From positions 53,706 through 117,705 of the forward strand of contig CANJLW010000011.1 of NCBI GenBank assembly GCA_947475245.1: a DNA stretch of 64,000 bases. The letters run 5' to 3'. Below are positions 26,328 to 34,083 of this stretch, in pieces. The DNA is from Acetobacteraceae bacterium (GTDB taxonomy: Bacteria; Pseudomonadota; Alphaproteobacteria; Acetobacterales; Acetobacteraceae). Each line of letters starts with the position of its first letter. Positions within the stretch are counted from its first letter, which is position 1. The notes beneath the pieces were generated by a model, which ran no database searches, had not been told where the DNA came from, and worked only from the letters and a program-made list of their open reading frames with translations. A program made the translations under genes and the position numbers.

Positions 26328-27167
26328 GTGGCGCTTTCCATTCACAAACTTTCCGACCATACCGGGGCCGAGGCCGTCGGCGTCGATCTCTCACGCCCCA
26401 TCGACTCCGACACACGCGCTCGGCTGAACCAGGCCTTTGTGGAGAACAGCGTGCTGGCGGTCCGCGGGCAAAGCCTGACGCCGCCACAGGTGCTGGAGGC
26501 CGTGCAGGTGTTTGGGGAGGTGTTCGAGCAGCACAACACCCGCTTCGCGCTGCCGGATTGTCCGCTGATTCATTACATCTCCAACCAGGACAAATTCCCC
26601 GACGGGAAGCGGTATATTCCCGGCGAGGGCTGGCATACCGATCATTCGAATGACGTGCGCCCGCCAAAGGCCACGGTGCTGCATGCGGTGCAATTGCCGG
26701 ATCGCGGCGGGGATACGCAATATGCCAACATGGCGGCGGCGTATGAGGCTCTGCCGGCGGCGATGCGGAATCGGTTGGATGGGCTGATGGGCATCCACGT
26801 CTATCAGAACAGCCACAGCACGCGAAAGCTGATGAGCCTGTCGGAGGAAAACAAGGAACGCGTGCCGAATGCCGTGCTGCACCCGATCGTGCGGACCCAT
26901 CCGGAAAGCGGGCGCAAGGCGATCTACGTCAACCCGATCCGTATCGAGGGGATCGTCGGGTTGGATCACAAGGAAGCGCTGCCGTTGCTGGACGAATTGT
27001 TGGAACACGCAACGCAGGAACGGTTCCAGTATCGGCATAAGTGGCTGCCGGGGGATTTGGTGATCTGGGACAATCGCTGCTTGTTACATAAAGCAAACGG
27101 GGATTACGACATGGGGCAGATGCGGTATCTGTACCGGGTGATGCTGAAGGGGAGCGTGCCGGTTTAG
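26328..27167 (+). CDS. TauD/TfdA-family Fe(II)/2-oxoglutarate dioxygenase
   Basis: 279 residues starting at GTG 26328, ten bases after an AGGAGG site (26313-26318). The triad has His103 and Asp105 in WHTDHSN and the distal His in CLLHKANGDY, with Arg in YLYRVML for 2-oxoglutarate. It parallels the gene at 13698, but the two share only family-level features (for example RDQSLTPPQ versus RGQSLTPPQ). Substrate unknown. Its GTG start lies 50 bp past thiE. Confidence 0.87.
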   Translation: MALSIHKLSDHTGAEAVGVDLSRPIDSDTRARLNQAFVENSVLAVRGQSLTPPQVLEAVQVFGEVFEQHNTRFALPDCPLIHYISNQDKFPDGKRYIPGEGWHTDHSNDVRPPKATVLHAVQLPDRGGDTQYANMAAAYEALPAAMRNRLDGLMGIHVYQNSHSTRKLMSLSEENKERVPNAVLHPIVRTHPESGRKAIYVNPIRIEGIVGLDHKEALPLLDELLEHATQERFQYRHKWLPGDLVIWDNRCLLHKANGDYDMGQMRYLYRVMLKGSVPV

Positions 27168-27245
27168 GCTGGCCCGCTGCGCCCGTGAGCGGGATTATGA
27201 CTTATCGTTCGGTCACCCCGGGCCAGGGAAAATGCTCTCTCGTTA

Positions 27246-27291
27246 AAATTTTCCGAAAACCTTGCAATACACACCAAATCAAATTTTCCGA
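27246..27291. repeat. Direct repeat in the promoter region of the ModA-like gene
   Basis: The 11-mer AAATTTTCCGA occurs at 27246-27256 and again at 27281-27291, 35 bases apart, in an unusually A/T-rich leader 80-120 bp before the ModA-like gene. It could be a regulator site; no known regulator is implied. Confidence 0.4.
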
Positions 27292-27368
27292 TCCTTCGTG
27301 GGCTCGTGAGGTTATCACGACTACGAAATAGGGTTATGGCAAGCGCTTCAACGACAAGGATAAAGAAC

Positions 27369-28145
27369 ATGAACACGCGCCGTCCGTTTGCCGCCGCGAT
27401 CCTTGCCGGATGTCTTTGGCTCGCCCTCGGCCCCGGCGCTGCGCGCGCACAACCCAGCGTCGCCGTGATCGCTTCCTCGGCGCTGGGCGAGATTTTGCAG
27501 GAACTGGCGCCAGAGTTCGAACGAACCACGGGCCACAAGCTGACGTTGGAATTCGACTCATCCAACGGCGTGAAGAAAAAGATCGAGGCCGGCGCGACGT
27601 TCGATGTCGCGATCGTCACCCCCGCCATGATTCTGGATCTGTCGCGCGAGGGGAAGCTCACGGCTGGTCCTGGCACGCAGATCGCGCGGGCCGGCTATGG
27701 CGTCGCCATCCGCGCCGGCGCGGCACGGCCCGACATCGGCACGACAGAGGCATTCCGCCAGGCTCTTTTGGATGCGAAATCCGTCATTTACAACACGGAG
27801 GGACAGAGCGGCATCTATATCGCCTCCATGATGGAGCGTCTGGGTATCGCCGAGCAGATGCGCCCGAAGACGACCCTGCGGACCACGGGAGGTTCCGTTG
27901 CCGAAAACGTCGCCAGGGGCGAAGTGGAGCTCGGCTTTCAGTCGATGAGCGAAATTCTCTCTGTGCGCGGCGCCGAATTACTTGGCCCGCTCCCGGCGGA
28001 ACTGCAACGCTATACGTTGCTGGCTGCTGGCCTCGCCCCGGGCAAAGCCGACGATAGGGCATCGCGGGACTTCATCCGGTTCATGGGCTCGGTAATATCG
28101 ATCGAGACCATGAAGAAGCACGGCGTGGAAGCCCTGCGCCAGTAG
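27369..28145 (+). CDS. ModA-like periplasmic substrate-binding protein
   Basis: 258 residues with an N-terminal signal peptide (about 1-27, cleavage near AARA-QP) and a periplasmic binding fold of the ModA/sulfate type: VAVIASSALGEILQELAPEFERTTGHKL, FDSSNGVKKKIEAGATFDVAI, GQSGIYIASMMERLG and a C-terminal HGVEALRQ. No permease or ATPase is beside it, so it may feed a transporter elsewhere or bind an unknown ligand. The ATG follows an AAGGATAAAG ribosome site. Confidence 0.82.
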   Translation: MNTRRPFAAAILAGCLWLALGPGAARAQPSVAVIASSALGEILQELAPEFERTTGHKLTLEFDSSNGVKKKIEAGATFDVAIVTPAMILDLSREGKLTAGPGTQIARAGYGVAIRAGAARPDIGTTEAFRQALLDAKSVIYNTEGQSGIYIASMMERLGIAEQMRPKTTLRTTGGSVAENVARGEVELGFQSMSEILSVRGAELLGPLPAELQRYTLLAAGLAPGKADDRASRDFIRFMGSVISIETMKKHGVEALRQ

Positions 28146-28409
28146 GAAGCGGACCGCGCGCTTATTGGGGGCGAACGACCGTCATGCGCTCGCGGTTAAT
28201 GGCCCGATGCAACCTCTGGGAGCAGTTCTTCGATTGTCATGTCACGGCGAAGGCAGCCGGTGACGATGCGGCGACCGGCTGGCTTGGCTATGTGTGGGTA
28301 ACTGGACTGGCCAGAATACTCGGCTTTCGGTTGATGCTGACCGATTGCAAACTCTTGAGAATCGAAGCCGCAGGCTTTGAACCCCGGACCAATCCCACCT
28401 TACACTGAT
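28146..28409. other. Intergenic region without a credible gene
   Basis: With the promoter and operator that follow it, this makes up the 323-bp gap between the ModA-like gene and the toxin-antitoxin pair. A 74-codon open frame (28184-28408) has no ribosome site and reads like random translation. Nothing else is seen here until the promoter and operator at 28410-28452. Confidence 0.5.
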
Positions 28410-28438
28410 TTGACATCGAATTTACGAATCGGTATCAA
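28410..28438 (+). promoter_or_regulatory. Likely promoter of the FitAB-type operon
   Basis: A consensus -35 TTGACA (28410-28415) is followed by 17 bp and TATCAA (28433-28438) as -10, about 30 bp before the antitoxin start. The -10 lies inside the inverted repeat at 28429-28452, so a bound antitoxin would block it. Confidence 0.65.
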
Positions 28439-28452
28439 TGATATCATACCGA
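28429..28452. promoter_or_regulatory. Inverted-repeat operator of the FitAB-type operon
   Basis: TCGGTAT (28429-28435) and ATACCGA (28446-28452) form a perfect 7-bp inverted repeat with a 10-bp spacer, and ATGATATC appears at 28438 and again at 28458. Ribbon-helix-helix antitoxins with their toxin usually bind such repeats to repress their own operon. Confidence 0.65.
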
Positions 28453-28468
28453 CAGAGATGATATCGCC

Positions 28469-28708
28469 ATGGGATCGCTCAACGTTCGCAACCTGTCCGA
28501 CGCAACCCACCAGGCCTTGCGCATCCAGGCCGCTCGGCATGGCCGCAGCATGGAGGCGGAAGTCCGAGCCATTCTGGACGACGCCGTCAACCAGCAGAAA
28601 AAGCCGGGAATAGGCTCCATGCTGACTTCCATCGGCCGGGACTTTCACGGCGTCGATCTCGATATCGCGCGCGACGCAACGCCGGCCGAACCCGCGATAT
28701 TCGAGTGA
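28469..28708 (+). CDS. FitA-type ribbon-helix-helix antitoxin
   Basis: 79 residues. The N-terminal ribbon-helix-helix MGSLNVRNLSDATHQALRIQAARHGRSMEAEVRAILDDAV is typical of FitA/StbC antitoxins; the C-terminal tail binds the PIN toxin. Its stop overlaps the GTG start of the toxin by four bases (GTGA), so translation is coupled. A promoter and operator lie just upstream. Confidence 0.9.
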   Translation: MGSLNVRNLSDATHQALRIQAARHGRSMEAEVRAILDDAVNQQKKPGIGSMLTSIGRDFHGVDLDIARDATPAEPAIFE

Positions 28709-29136
28709 TCGTCGTCGACACGAACGTCCTGTCCGAACCTATGCGCATCAATGCCGATCCCGCCGTCGCGGCATGGCTTGATCGACAGCGTCCTGAGACA
28801 CTGTTTCTCACGACAGTAACTCTGTCCGAACTGCTGCTCGGTCTCGAACTGATGCCCCTCGGTCTTCGTCGCTCAAGGCTGGAGGCGCGTATCGCGGAGG
28901 TGGTTGATGTGTTTGGCGAACGCCGAATACTTGCGTTCGACGCCCGAGCGGCCCGGGTCTTCGCCGTTTCAGTCGCCCGAGCGCGCGGCGCGGGTCACAC
29001 GATCGGCGTTGCCGATGGTCAGATCGCCGCCATCGCCGCCGTTCACGGGTTTGCGGTAGCGACACGAGACGTTGCGCCATTCGTTGCGGCGGGTGTCCCG
29101 GTGATCGACCCGTGGAATGCCGGCCCACAGGCGTAA
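28705..29136 (+). CDS. FitB/VapC-type PIN-domain toxin
   Basis: 143 residues, start GTG. The PIN acidic residues are visible: Asp5 in VVDTNVLSEP, Glu42 in TLSELLLG, Asp104 in GVADGQIAA and Asp122 in TRDVAPF, forming the metal site of an endoribonuclease. All four catalytic positions are intact, so the toxin should be active when released from the antitoxin. FitB in Neisseria slows growth; VapC toxins cut tRNA or rRNA. Confidence 0.92.
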   Translation: MIVVDTNVLSEPMRINADPAVAAWLDRQRPETLFLTTVTLSELLLGLELMPLGLRRSRLEARIAEVVDVFGERRILAFDARAARVFAVSVARARGAGHTIGVADGQIAAIAAVHGFAVATRDVAPFVAAGVPVIDPWNAGPQA

Positions 29137-29217
29137 CGCAATAGACCGGATGTTTTGGATTTAACGCACGCAATCAGGTCCCCGGGGAAGCCGAAGCTCC
29201 CCCGGTTCCCAACGAAC

Positions 29218-29619
29218 TCAGGCCGCCGTGAAGAACGGCATCTTCGGGCCGCCGTCTTCGGTCTGGATGAAGGTCACCTTCACGTCCATGCCGATCTTGA
29301 TGTCCTTAAAGTCGACGCCGACGATGTTGGTCATCATCTTCACGCCTTCTTCCAACTGCACATAGGCGATGCAGTAGGGCGGGTTCGCCCGCTCCATCAC
29401 GGAGTAGGTGTAGACCGTGCCCTTACCGGACACCTGCTTCCATTCCACCGCACCGAAGGTGAACGGGGAAATGGTGCGCGGATACCAGATGAACTTCTTG
29501 GTATCGACGCATTGCGGCAGGCACAGCTTTTCCTCGTTGGCGGCGTCGAAGAAAGGCTTCGTTTCCGGGTTCGTGTCCGGCGTGCCGACGAACGGGATTT
29601 TACGTTGAACAGTTGCCAT
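29218..29619 (-). CDS. DUF35-type OB-fold protein (degenerate zinc ribbon)
   Basis: 133 residues of the DUF35/ChsH2 type: an N-terminal rubredoxin-like part and a C-terminal OB fold (VYTYSVMERANPPYCIAYVQLEEGVKMMTNIVG). The usual two Cys pairs are mostly lost; only Cys33 and Cys37 (LCLPQC) remain. It follows the thiolase-fold gene by five bases on the same strand. DUF35 proteins bind Ltp2-type aldolases or thiolases and open a channel for acyl-CoA. The start at 29619 sits well with the family. Confidence 0.85.
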   Translation of the reverse strand: MATVQRKIPFVGTPDTNPETKPFFDAANEEKLCLPQCVDTKKFIWYPRTISPFTFGAVEWKQVSGKGTVYTYSVMERANPPYCIAYVQLEEGVKMMTNIVGVDFKDIKIGMDVKVTFIQTEDGGPKMPFFTAA

Positions 29620-29624
29620 GACGA

Positions 29625-30794
29625 TTACTCCCGTTCCAGGATGACAGTGCTGCCGACATGGCGGGTGCCGAGGGAGCCGCCCGTGCCATGCGCGATCGCG
29701 AGGTCGCAGTTCGGAACCTGCACGGCCTTGTGCGCTTCACCGCGAAGCTGACGCACCGCTTCGATGATCTTGGTGATGCCGCCGCGGTTGGCCGGGTGGT
29801 TGGAGCAGAGACCGCCGCCATCGGTGTTGAACGGCAGCTTGCCGACGCCGGAAATCAGGTTGCCGTCCATAACGAACTTGCCGCCCTCGCCCTTGGCGCA
29901 GAAGCCGAGGTCTTCAAGCTGCATCAGCACCGTGATGGTGAAGCTGTCGTAGATCGAGGCGTACTTGATGTCGCCCGGCTTGATGCCGGCCATTTCCCAA
30001 GCCGGCGGGCCGGACCAGCGGGCCGCGGAATAGGTCAGCTCGGTTTCGCCACCGGCCTGGTTCTTCGCGGCTTCGCCGACGCCGATCACCTTCACCAGCG
30101 GGCGCTTCAGGCTCTTGGCGATTTCCGGACGGGTCACGATCAGTGCGCCGCCGCCATCGGAGATGACGCAGCAGTCAAGGCGATGCAGCGGGCTCGCGAC
30201 CATCGGGGAGTTCACGACATCCTCGACCGTCACGACATCGCGCAGCATGGCATGCGGGTTGTGCTGCGCATGGTGCGACGCGGCAACCTTGATCCAGGCG
30301 AGCTGTTCGCTGGTGGTGCCGTATTCGTACATGTGGCGCTGGGCGCAGAGGGCGTACATGTTCGCCGTGGCCGGGCCATACGGATATTCGAACTGCATTT
30401 CCGCCTGGGCCGGGTTACCCGCGCGCGGCGCGGTGCCGGTGGCCATGCCCTCGCTGCGCGGGCGACCCGCCAACGTGATCAGCGCGACATTCGCTCGCCC
30501 GGTCTGGATCGCCTGCAAGGCGTGCCCAACGGCGACCTGGTAGGACGAACCACCGACGTCGGTGGAGTCCATGTGCCGCACCTTAAGGCCCATGTAGTCG
30601 ATCATCGACATCGGGCCGAGGCCCGGGGCGTCGCCGGCGCAGTAATAGGCGTCAACGTCGTCCTTCGTCAGGCCCGCGTCTTCCAATGCGCCCTTGGCGC
30701 ATTCCGCGTGCAGCAGGGTAACCGACTTGTCGGTCGCCTTGCGTGTGGGATGCTCCCAGGCACCCACAATGTATCCAGCACCTTTTAAACTCAT
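29625..30794 (-). CDS. Thiolase-fold protein without the nucleophilic Cys (SCP2/Ltp type)
   Basis: 389 residues. The C-terminal His motif is present (NHPANRGG, and AIAHGTGGSLG near the end), but where thiolases have the acyl-carrying Cys in a VxxxCASG stretch this one reads TDVGGSSYQ, so it cannot act as an ordinary thiolase. Proteins like this in steroid side-chain breakdown (Ltp2) are retro-aldolases that need a DUF35 partner, which is exactly the next gene. The likely job is C-C cleavage of a beta-hydroxyacyl-CoA, or a similar lipid-transfer-like role; substrate unknown. Confidence 0.82.
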   Translation of the reverse strand: MSLKGAGYIVGAWEHPTRKATDKSVTLLHAECAKGALEDAGLTKDDVDAYYCAGDAPGLGPMSMIDYMGLKVRHMDSTDVGGSSYQVAVGHALQAIQTGRANVALITLAGRPRSEGMATGTAPRAGNPAQAEMQFEYPYGPATANMYALCAQRHMYEYGTTSEQLAWIKVAASHHAQHNPHAMLRDVVTVEDVVNSPMVASPLHRLDCCVISDGGGALIVTRPEIAKSLKRPLVKVIGVGEAAKNQAGGETELTYSAARWSGPPAWEMAGIKPGDIKYASIYDSFTITVLMQLEDLGFCAKGEGGKFVMDGNLISGVGKLPFNTDGGGLCSNHPANRGGITKIIEAVRQLRGEAHKAVQVPNCDLAIAHGTGGSLGTRHVGSTVILERE

Positions 30795-30936
30795 GCTTCG
30801 CTCCCTTTGGCGTCGCCCCGCCGGATTGTCCGGCTGGAACGTCGTGCGATCCGGTTTCAGCAGGACGGATTATACTGATCGGTAGCCGCTCCGCTACCCA
30901 CTGGACGGCGCAATCCGACAGGTGTTTGTTTTGGCC

Positions 30937-31947
30937 ATGCGGATTATTTTTGTCGTGCTCGCGATACTGTTCGCCGGGGTCGGACACGCCGCCGCCGCCG
31001 AAGCGATTTTGGACGTTGCCCAGGTGCCGGGTCTGCGGGCAGAGGGGCGGGCAGCCTACGCGCGCTTCCTGTTGGTCAACACGCCGCGCGCCTTCGCAAC
31101 GGATGGGCGCGGCCCATTTGGCTGGGTCGGCGGAGCCGCCACGCTGGAAGACGCGCGCGCCCGGGCCATGAAATCCTGCGCCGACAACGGGGGCACGCAG
31201 TGCGCCGTCTACGCGGAAGACCTCGACGTCGTCTGGGGAGGCCGACAGCCCGTCGCGCGACCGCCCGGACCCGGCCTGATCTTCGGTTCGCGGGATTACG
31301 GGCTGACGACCGACGACCGGTATTTCCGCTATGGCCCGCAGGCCGCGCGCGGAGTCTTCGTCTGGGGCCACGGCAAGGGCAGTGGCTACGACGGTCGACC
31401 GGTGCAGGCCCAGGCCTATGTGCGCGCGTTCAACAACGCGGGGTTCGACGTCGTGCGCTTCGTGCGCGCGCCGTTCCCCGACTATGCCGACTCCGCGGCG
31501 GACGCGCTCCGCAAAGGGCTCGCCGATCTGCGCGCCAAGGGCTGGCGCACCATCGTCGTCGGCGGCCAATCGCGCGGCGCATGGAACAGCCTGCAAATGC
31601 TGTCCACGCCCGGCCTCGCCGACGCCGTGATCGCAGTGTCTGCCGCCAGCTTCAGTTCGACCACCGGCCAGGACGCTGAAATGGAGCGCCTGCTCCGCGC
31701 CGCCCAATCCCCGAACACCCGAGTCTTCGTCGCGCAGTTTCGCGACGATTCCTACATGCCCGACGTCGCCGGCAGGATCGCGATGTTTCGCTCGCTGCTG
31801 CCGCCCCGCGTCGGCGCTTTGCTGACCGTGGCCGATCCGCCGGGAATCACCGGGCACGGCGGCGGCAACTCCAGTTCATTTTCGATTCAATTCGGTCCGT
31901 GCATGCTGCGCTTCGTCACGGAAGCCACACCGCCGAGCGGCTGCTGA
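30937..31947 (+). CDS. Secreted alpha/beta-hydrolase-like protein
   Basis: About 336 residues from ATG 30937 (a GTG at 30922 is also in frame). A signal peptide covers about 1-21 (VVLAILFAGVGHAAA). The hydrolase-like part (about 130-300) has HGKGSGYDG as an oxyanion-like loop, GGQSRGAW as the nucleophile elbow with Ser, and a late GHGGGNS. An N-terminal segment with LEDARARAMKSCADNGGTQCAVYAEDLDVVWGG may be DUF4189-like, since that family has the same Cys spacing. Likely an exported esterase or peptidase-like enzyme; substrate unknown. Confidence 0.65.
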   Translation: MRIIFVVLAILFAGVGHAAAAEAILDVAQVPGLRAEGRAAYARFLLVNTPRAFATDGRGPFGWVGGAATLEDARARAMKSCADNGGTQCAVYAEDLDVVWGGRQPVARPPGPGLIFGSRDYGLTTDDRYFRYGPQAARGVFVWGHGKGSGYDGRPVQAQAYVRAFNNAGFDVVRFVRAPFPDYADSAADALRKGLADLRAKGWRTIVVGGQSRGAWNSLQMLSTPGLADAVIAVSAASFSSTTGQDAEMERLLRAAQSPNTRVFVAQFRDDSYMPDVAGRIAMFRSLLPPRVGALLTVADPPGITGHGGGNSSSFSIQFGPCMLRFVTEATPPSGC

Positions 31948-31970
31948 AGGGCTTTGCACAACCGGACGCA

Positions 31971-31996
31971 TGTCATTTTGTGTCATAGCGTTGACA
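31971..31996 (+). promoter_or_regulatory. Tandem 10-bp direct repeats before the response regulator gene
   Basis: TGTCAT at 31971-31976 and 31981-31986 and a related TTGACA at 31991-31996 repeat with a 10-bp period, 55-80 bp before the regulator start. OmpR/PhoB-type regulators bind tandem half-sites of about one helical turn, so this could be an autoregulatory site. PhoB boxes use an 11-bp period, so it is not a classic one. Confidence 0.45.
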
Positions 31997-32051
31997 ATGC
32001 TTGTTTGCGTATCAAGCGCTCTGGCAATGTCCGCCTCGAAAAAGGTGGGAC

Positions 32052-32777
32052 ATGGATTCAGCATCACATATCGCCGTCGTCGAAGATGATCCCGAAATCA
32101 GCCGTATGATGGTCTCCTGCATGACCGAACACGGCTATGTCGTGTCGCCGGCCCGCTCCGGGCGGGAACTCGACCGACTTCTCTCGGATTCCCAGATCGA
32201 CCTGGTTATTCTGGATGTCGGCCTGCCCGGCGAAGACGGACTCAGCATCTGCCGCCGCCTGCGCGGACAATCCAGCGTGCCGATCATCATGGTCACCGCG
32301 CGCGGTGGGGAAACCGATCGCATCGTCGGGCTGGAACTCGGCGCTGACGACTACCTGCCCAAGCCCTTCAATCCGCGTGAACTCGTCGCGCGTGTGCGCG
32401 CCGTCATGCGCCGGTCCACGGGGATGGAACCCGAACTGCCGAAGGGCCCGAAAGCCTTTGTCTTCGACGGTTGGCGGCTCGACCTCGCGCGTCGCCAACT
32501 GGTCGATCCGTCCGGCGCGACACGCCCGCTCACCAGCGGCGAATTCAATATCCTGACGATTTTCTGTCAGCACGCGCGCAAGGTACTGTCGCGCGATACG
32601 CTGCTCGATCTGCTGCACGGCAGGGCCGCTGCGGTGTTCGACCGCAGTGTCGACGTGCAGATCAGCCGCCTGCGTCGGAAGATCGAGCCCTCGTTAAAGG
32701 ACCCGACCTATATCAAGACCGTGCGGTACGGCGGCTATTTCTTCACACCGCTGGTCACGACGATGAATGAGGGCTGA
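32052..32777 (+). CDS. OmpR-family response regulator (orphan)
   Basis: 241 residues. Receiver domain 1-120 with acidic pocket Glu11-Asp12-Asp13, phospho-acceptor Asp55 in VILDVGLPG, Thr82 and Lys104 in YLPKPF; winged-helix DNA-binding domain 140-235 (LTSGEFNILTIF, RSVDVQISRLRRKIE, YIKTVRYGGYFF). No histidine kinase is adjacent, so its partner is elsewhere. The start ATG follows AAAGGTGGG. It converges on the thiolase gene, with a hairpin at 32771-32795. Confidence 0.92.
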   Translation: MDSASHIAVVEDDPEISRMMVSCMTEHGYVVSPARSGRELDRLLSDSQIDLVILDVGLPGEDGLSICRRLRGQSSVPIIMVTARGGETDRIVGLELGADDYLPKPFNPRELVARVRAVMRRSTGMEPELPKGPKAFVFDGWRLDLARRQLVDPSGATRPLTSGEFNILTIFCQHARKVLSRDTLLDLLHGRAAAVFDRSVDVQISRLRRKIEPSLKDPTYIKTVRYGGYFFTPLVTTMNEG

Positions 32778-32795
32778 TCCAGACCGGATCAGCCC
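32771..32795. terminator. Hairpin between the convergent regulator and thiolase genes
   Basis: GGGCTGATCC (32771-32780), loop AGACC, GGATCAGCCC (32786-32795): a perfect 10-bp stem spanning the regulator's stop codon. No T tract follows on either strand, so termination is only plausible. Confidence 0.4.
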
Positions 32796-32804
32796 GCCAT
32801 TCGA

Positions 32805-33986
32805 TCAAACCCGTTCGAGAACGGCCGCGATGCCCTGCCCGCCGCCGATGCACATCGTCACCAGGGCATAGCGGCCACCGATCCGCTCCAACTCATACAG
32901 CGCCTTGATCGCCAGGATCGTGCCCGTCGCGCCGACCGGATGACCCAGCGAAATGCCGGACCCGTTCGGGTTGGTCTTGTCGGGATTGAATCCAAGGTCC
33001 TTGGCAACCGCGCAAGCCTGGGCGGCAAACGCCTCGTTCGATTCGATCACGTCCATGTCGTCCAGCGTCAGTCCGGCGCGCTTCAGCACCTGACGCGTCG
33101 CAGGCACCGGGCCGATGCCCATCACGCGCGGATCGACGCCGGCATGCGCATAGGCGACCAGACGGCCAAGAGCCTTGACCCCACGCGCCGCGGCGGTCGC
33201 GCCATCCATCAGCACCACGGCGGCCGCGCCGTCATTGATTCCCGACGCATTGCCCGCGGTCACCGACCCATCCTTGCGGAACACCGCGCGCAGCTTGGCC
33301 ATATCGGCCAGCGACGCTTCGCCGCGCACATGTTCGTCCGTGTCGAACACCGTCTCACCACGACGCGATTTCAGCGTGACCGGCAGGATTTGCGACTTGA
33401 AGCGCCCTTCCTTGATCGCGTGCGCGGCGCGCTGATGCGACAGCACCGCCAGTTCGTCTTGCTGCACGCGGGTGACCTGATGGCTTTCGGCCAAATTCTC
33501 CGCCGTCTCGCCCATGTGAATGTTGTGGAACGGGTCGTGCAGAGCGGCGGTCATCATGTCGATCATCTTGGAGTCGCCCATCCGCGCGCCCCACCGCATC
33601 CCCGACGCCATATACCCCGCTCGGCTCATGCTCTCGGCGCCGCCGGCAACCGCGATGTCGGCGTCGCCCAGCGTCACCGCCTGCGCCGCTGATACGATCG
33701 CCTGCAAGCCGGAGCCGCAAAGCCGGTTCAACGTCATGGCCGGAGCGGACTGGCCGACGCCGGCACCCATGGCCGCAACGCGCGCCAGGTACATATCCTT
33801 GGCTTCGGTGTGAATGACGTTGCCGAACACGACGTGCCCGACTTCCTCGCCATCGACGCCGGCGCGCGACAGCGCTTCCCGCGTGACCTGGCTGCCGAGT
33901 TCGGTCGGGGCAATGTCCTTGAGGCTGCCGCCAAAGTCGCCGATGGCGGTGCGGGCACCGGATACAATGAGAACGTCGCGCTGCAT
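32805..33986 (-). CDS. Acetyl-CoA acetyltransferase / beta-ketothiolase
   Basis: 393 residues, full thiolase. Acyl-enzyme Cys90 in NRLCGSGLQA, the GGAESMSRA motif, SLGHPVGATG with the His and CIGGGQG with the second Cys are all intact. Could serve PHB synthesis (PhaA) or beta-oxidation; no phaB or phaC is next to it. Contrast with the Cys-less thiolase fold at 29625. Confidence 0.92.
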   Translation of the reverse strand: MQRDVLIVSGARTAIGDFGGSLKDIAPTELGSQVTREALSRAGVDGEEVGHVVFGNVIHTEAKDMYLARVAAMGAGVGQSAPAMTLNRLCGSGLQAIVSAAQAVTLGDADIAVAGGAESMSRAGYMASGMRWGARMGDSKMIDMMTAALHDPFHNIHMGETAENLAESHQVTRVQQDELAVLSHQRAAHAIKEGRFKSQILPVTLKSRRGETVFDTDEHVRGEASLADMAKLRAVFRKDGSVTAGNASGINDGAAAVVLMDGATAAARGVKALGRLVAYAHAGVDPRVMGIGPVPATRQVLKRAGLTLDDMDVIESNEAFAAQACAVAKDLGFNPDKTNPNGSGISLGHPVGATGTILAIKALYELERIGGRYALVTMCIGGGQGIAAVLERV

Positions 33987-34083
33987 GATGGTCGGCTCCT
34001 CTGTTCGGATTTTCGGACGGTGTGTTCACACGAGCCGAGGTCCGATGCAAGCCGACAGCGTATCGGGGCTTCCGATCGCCTCC

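Noticed and set aside
28184..28408. 74-codon frame in the ModA to toxin-antitoxin gap and a tRNA-like GGTTCAA string on the minus strand
   Set aside because: No ribosome site, no cloverleaf arms around the string; treated as non-coding.
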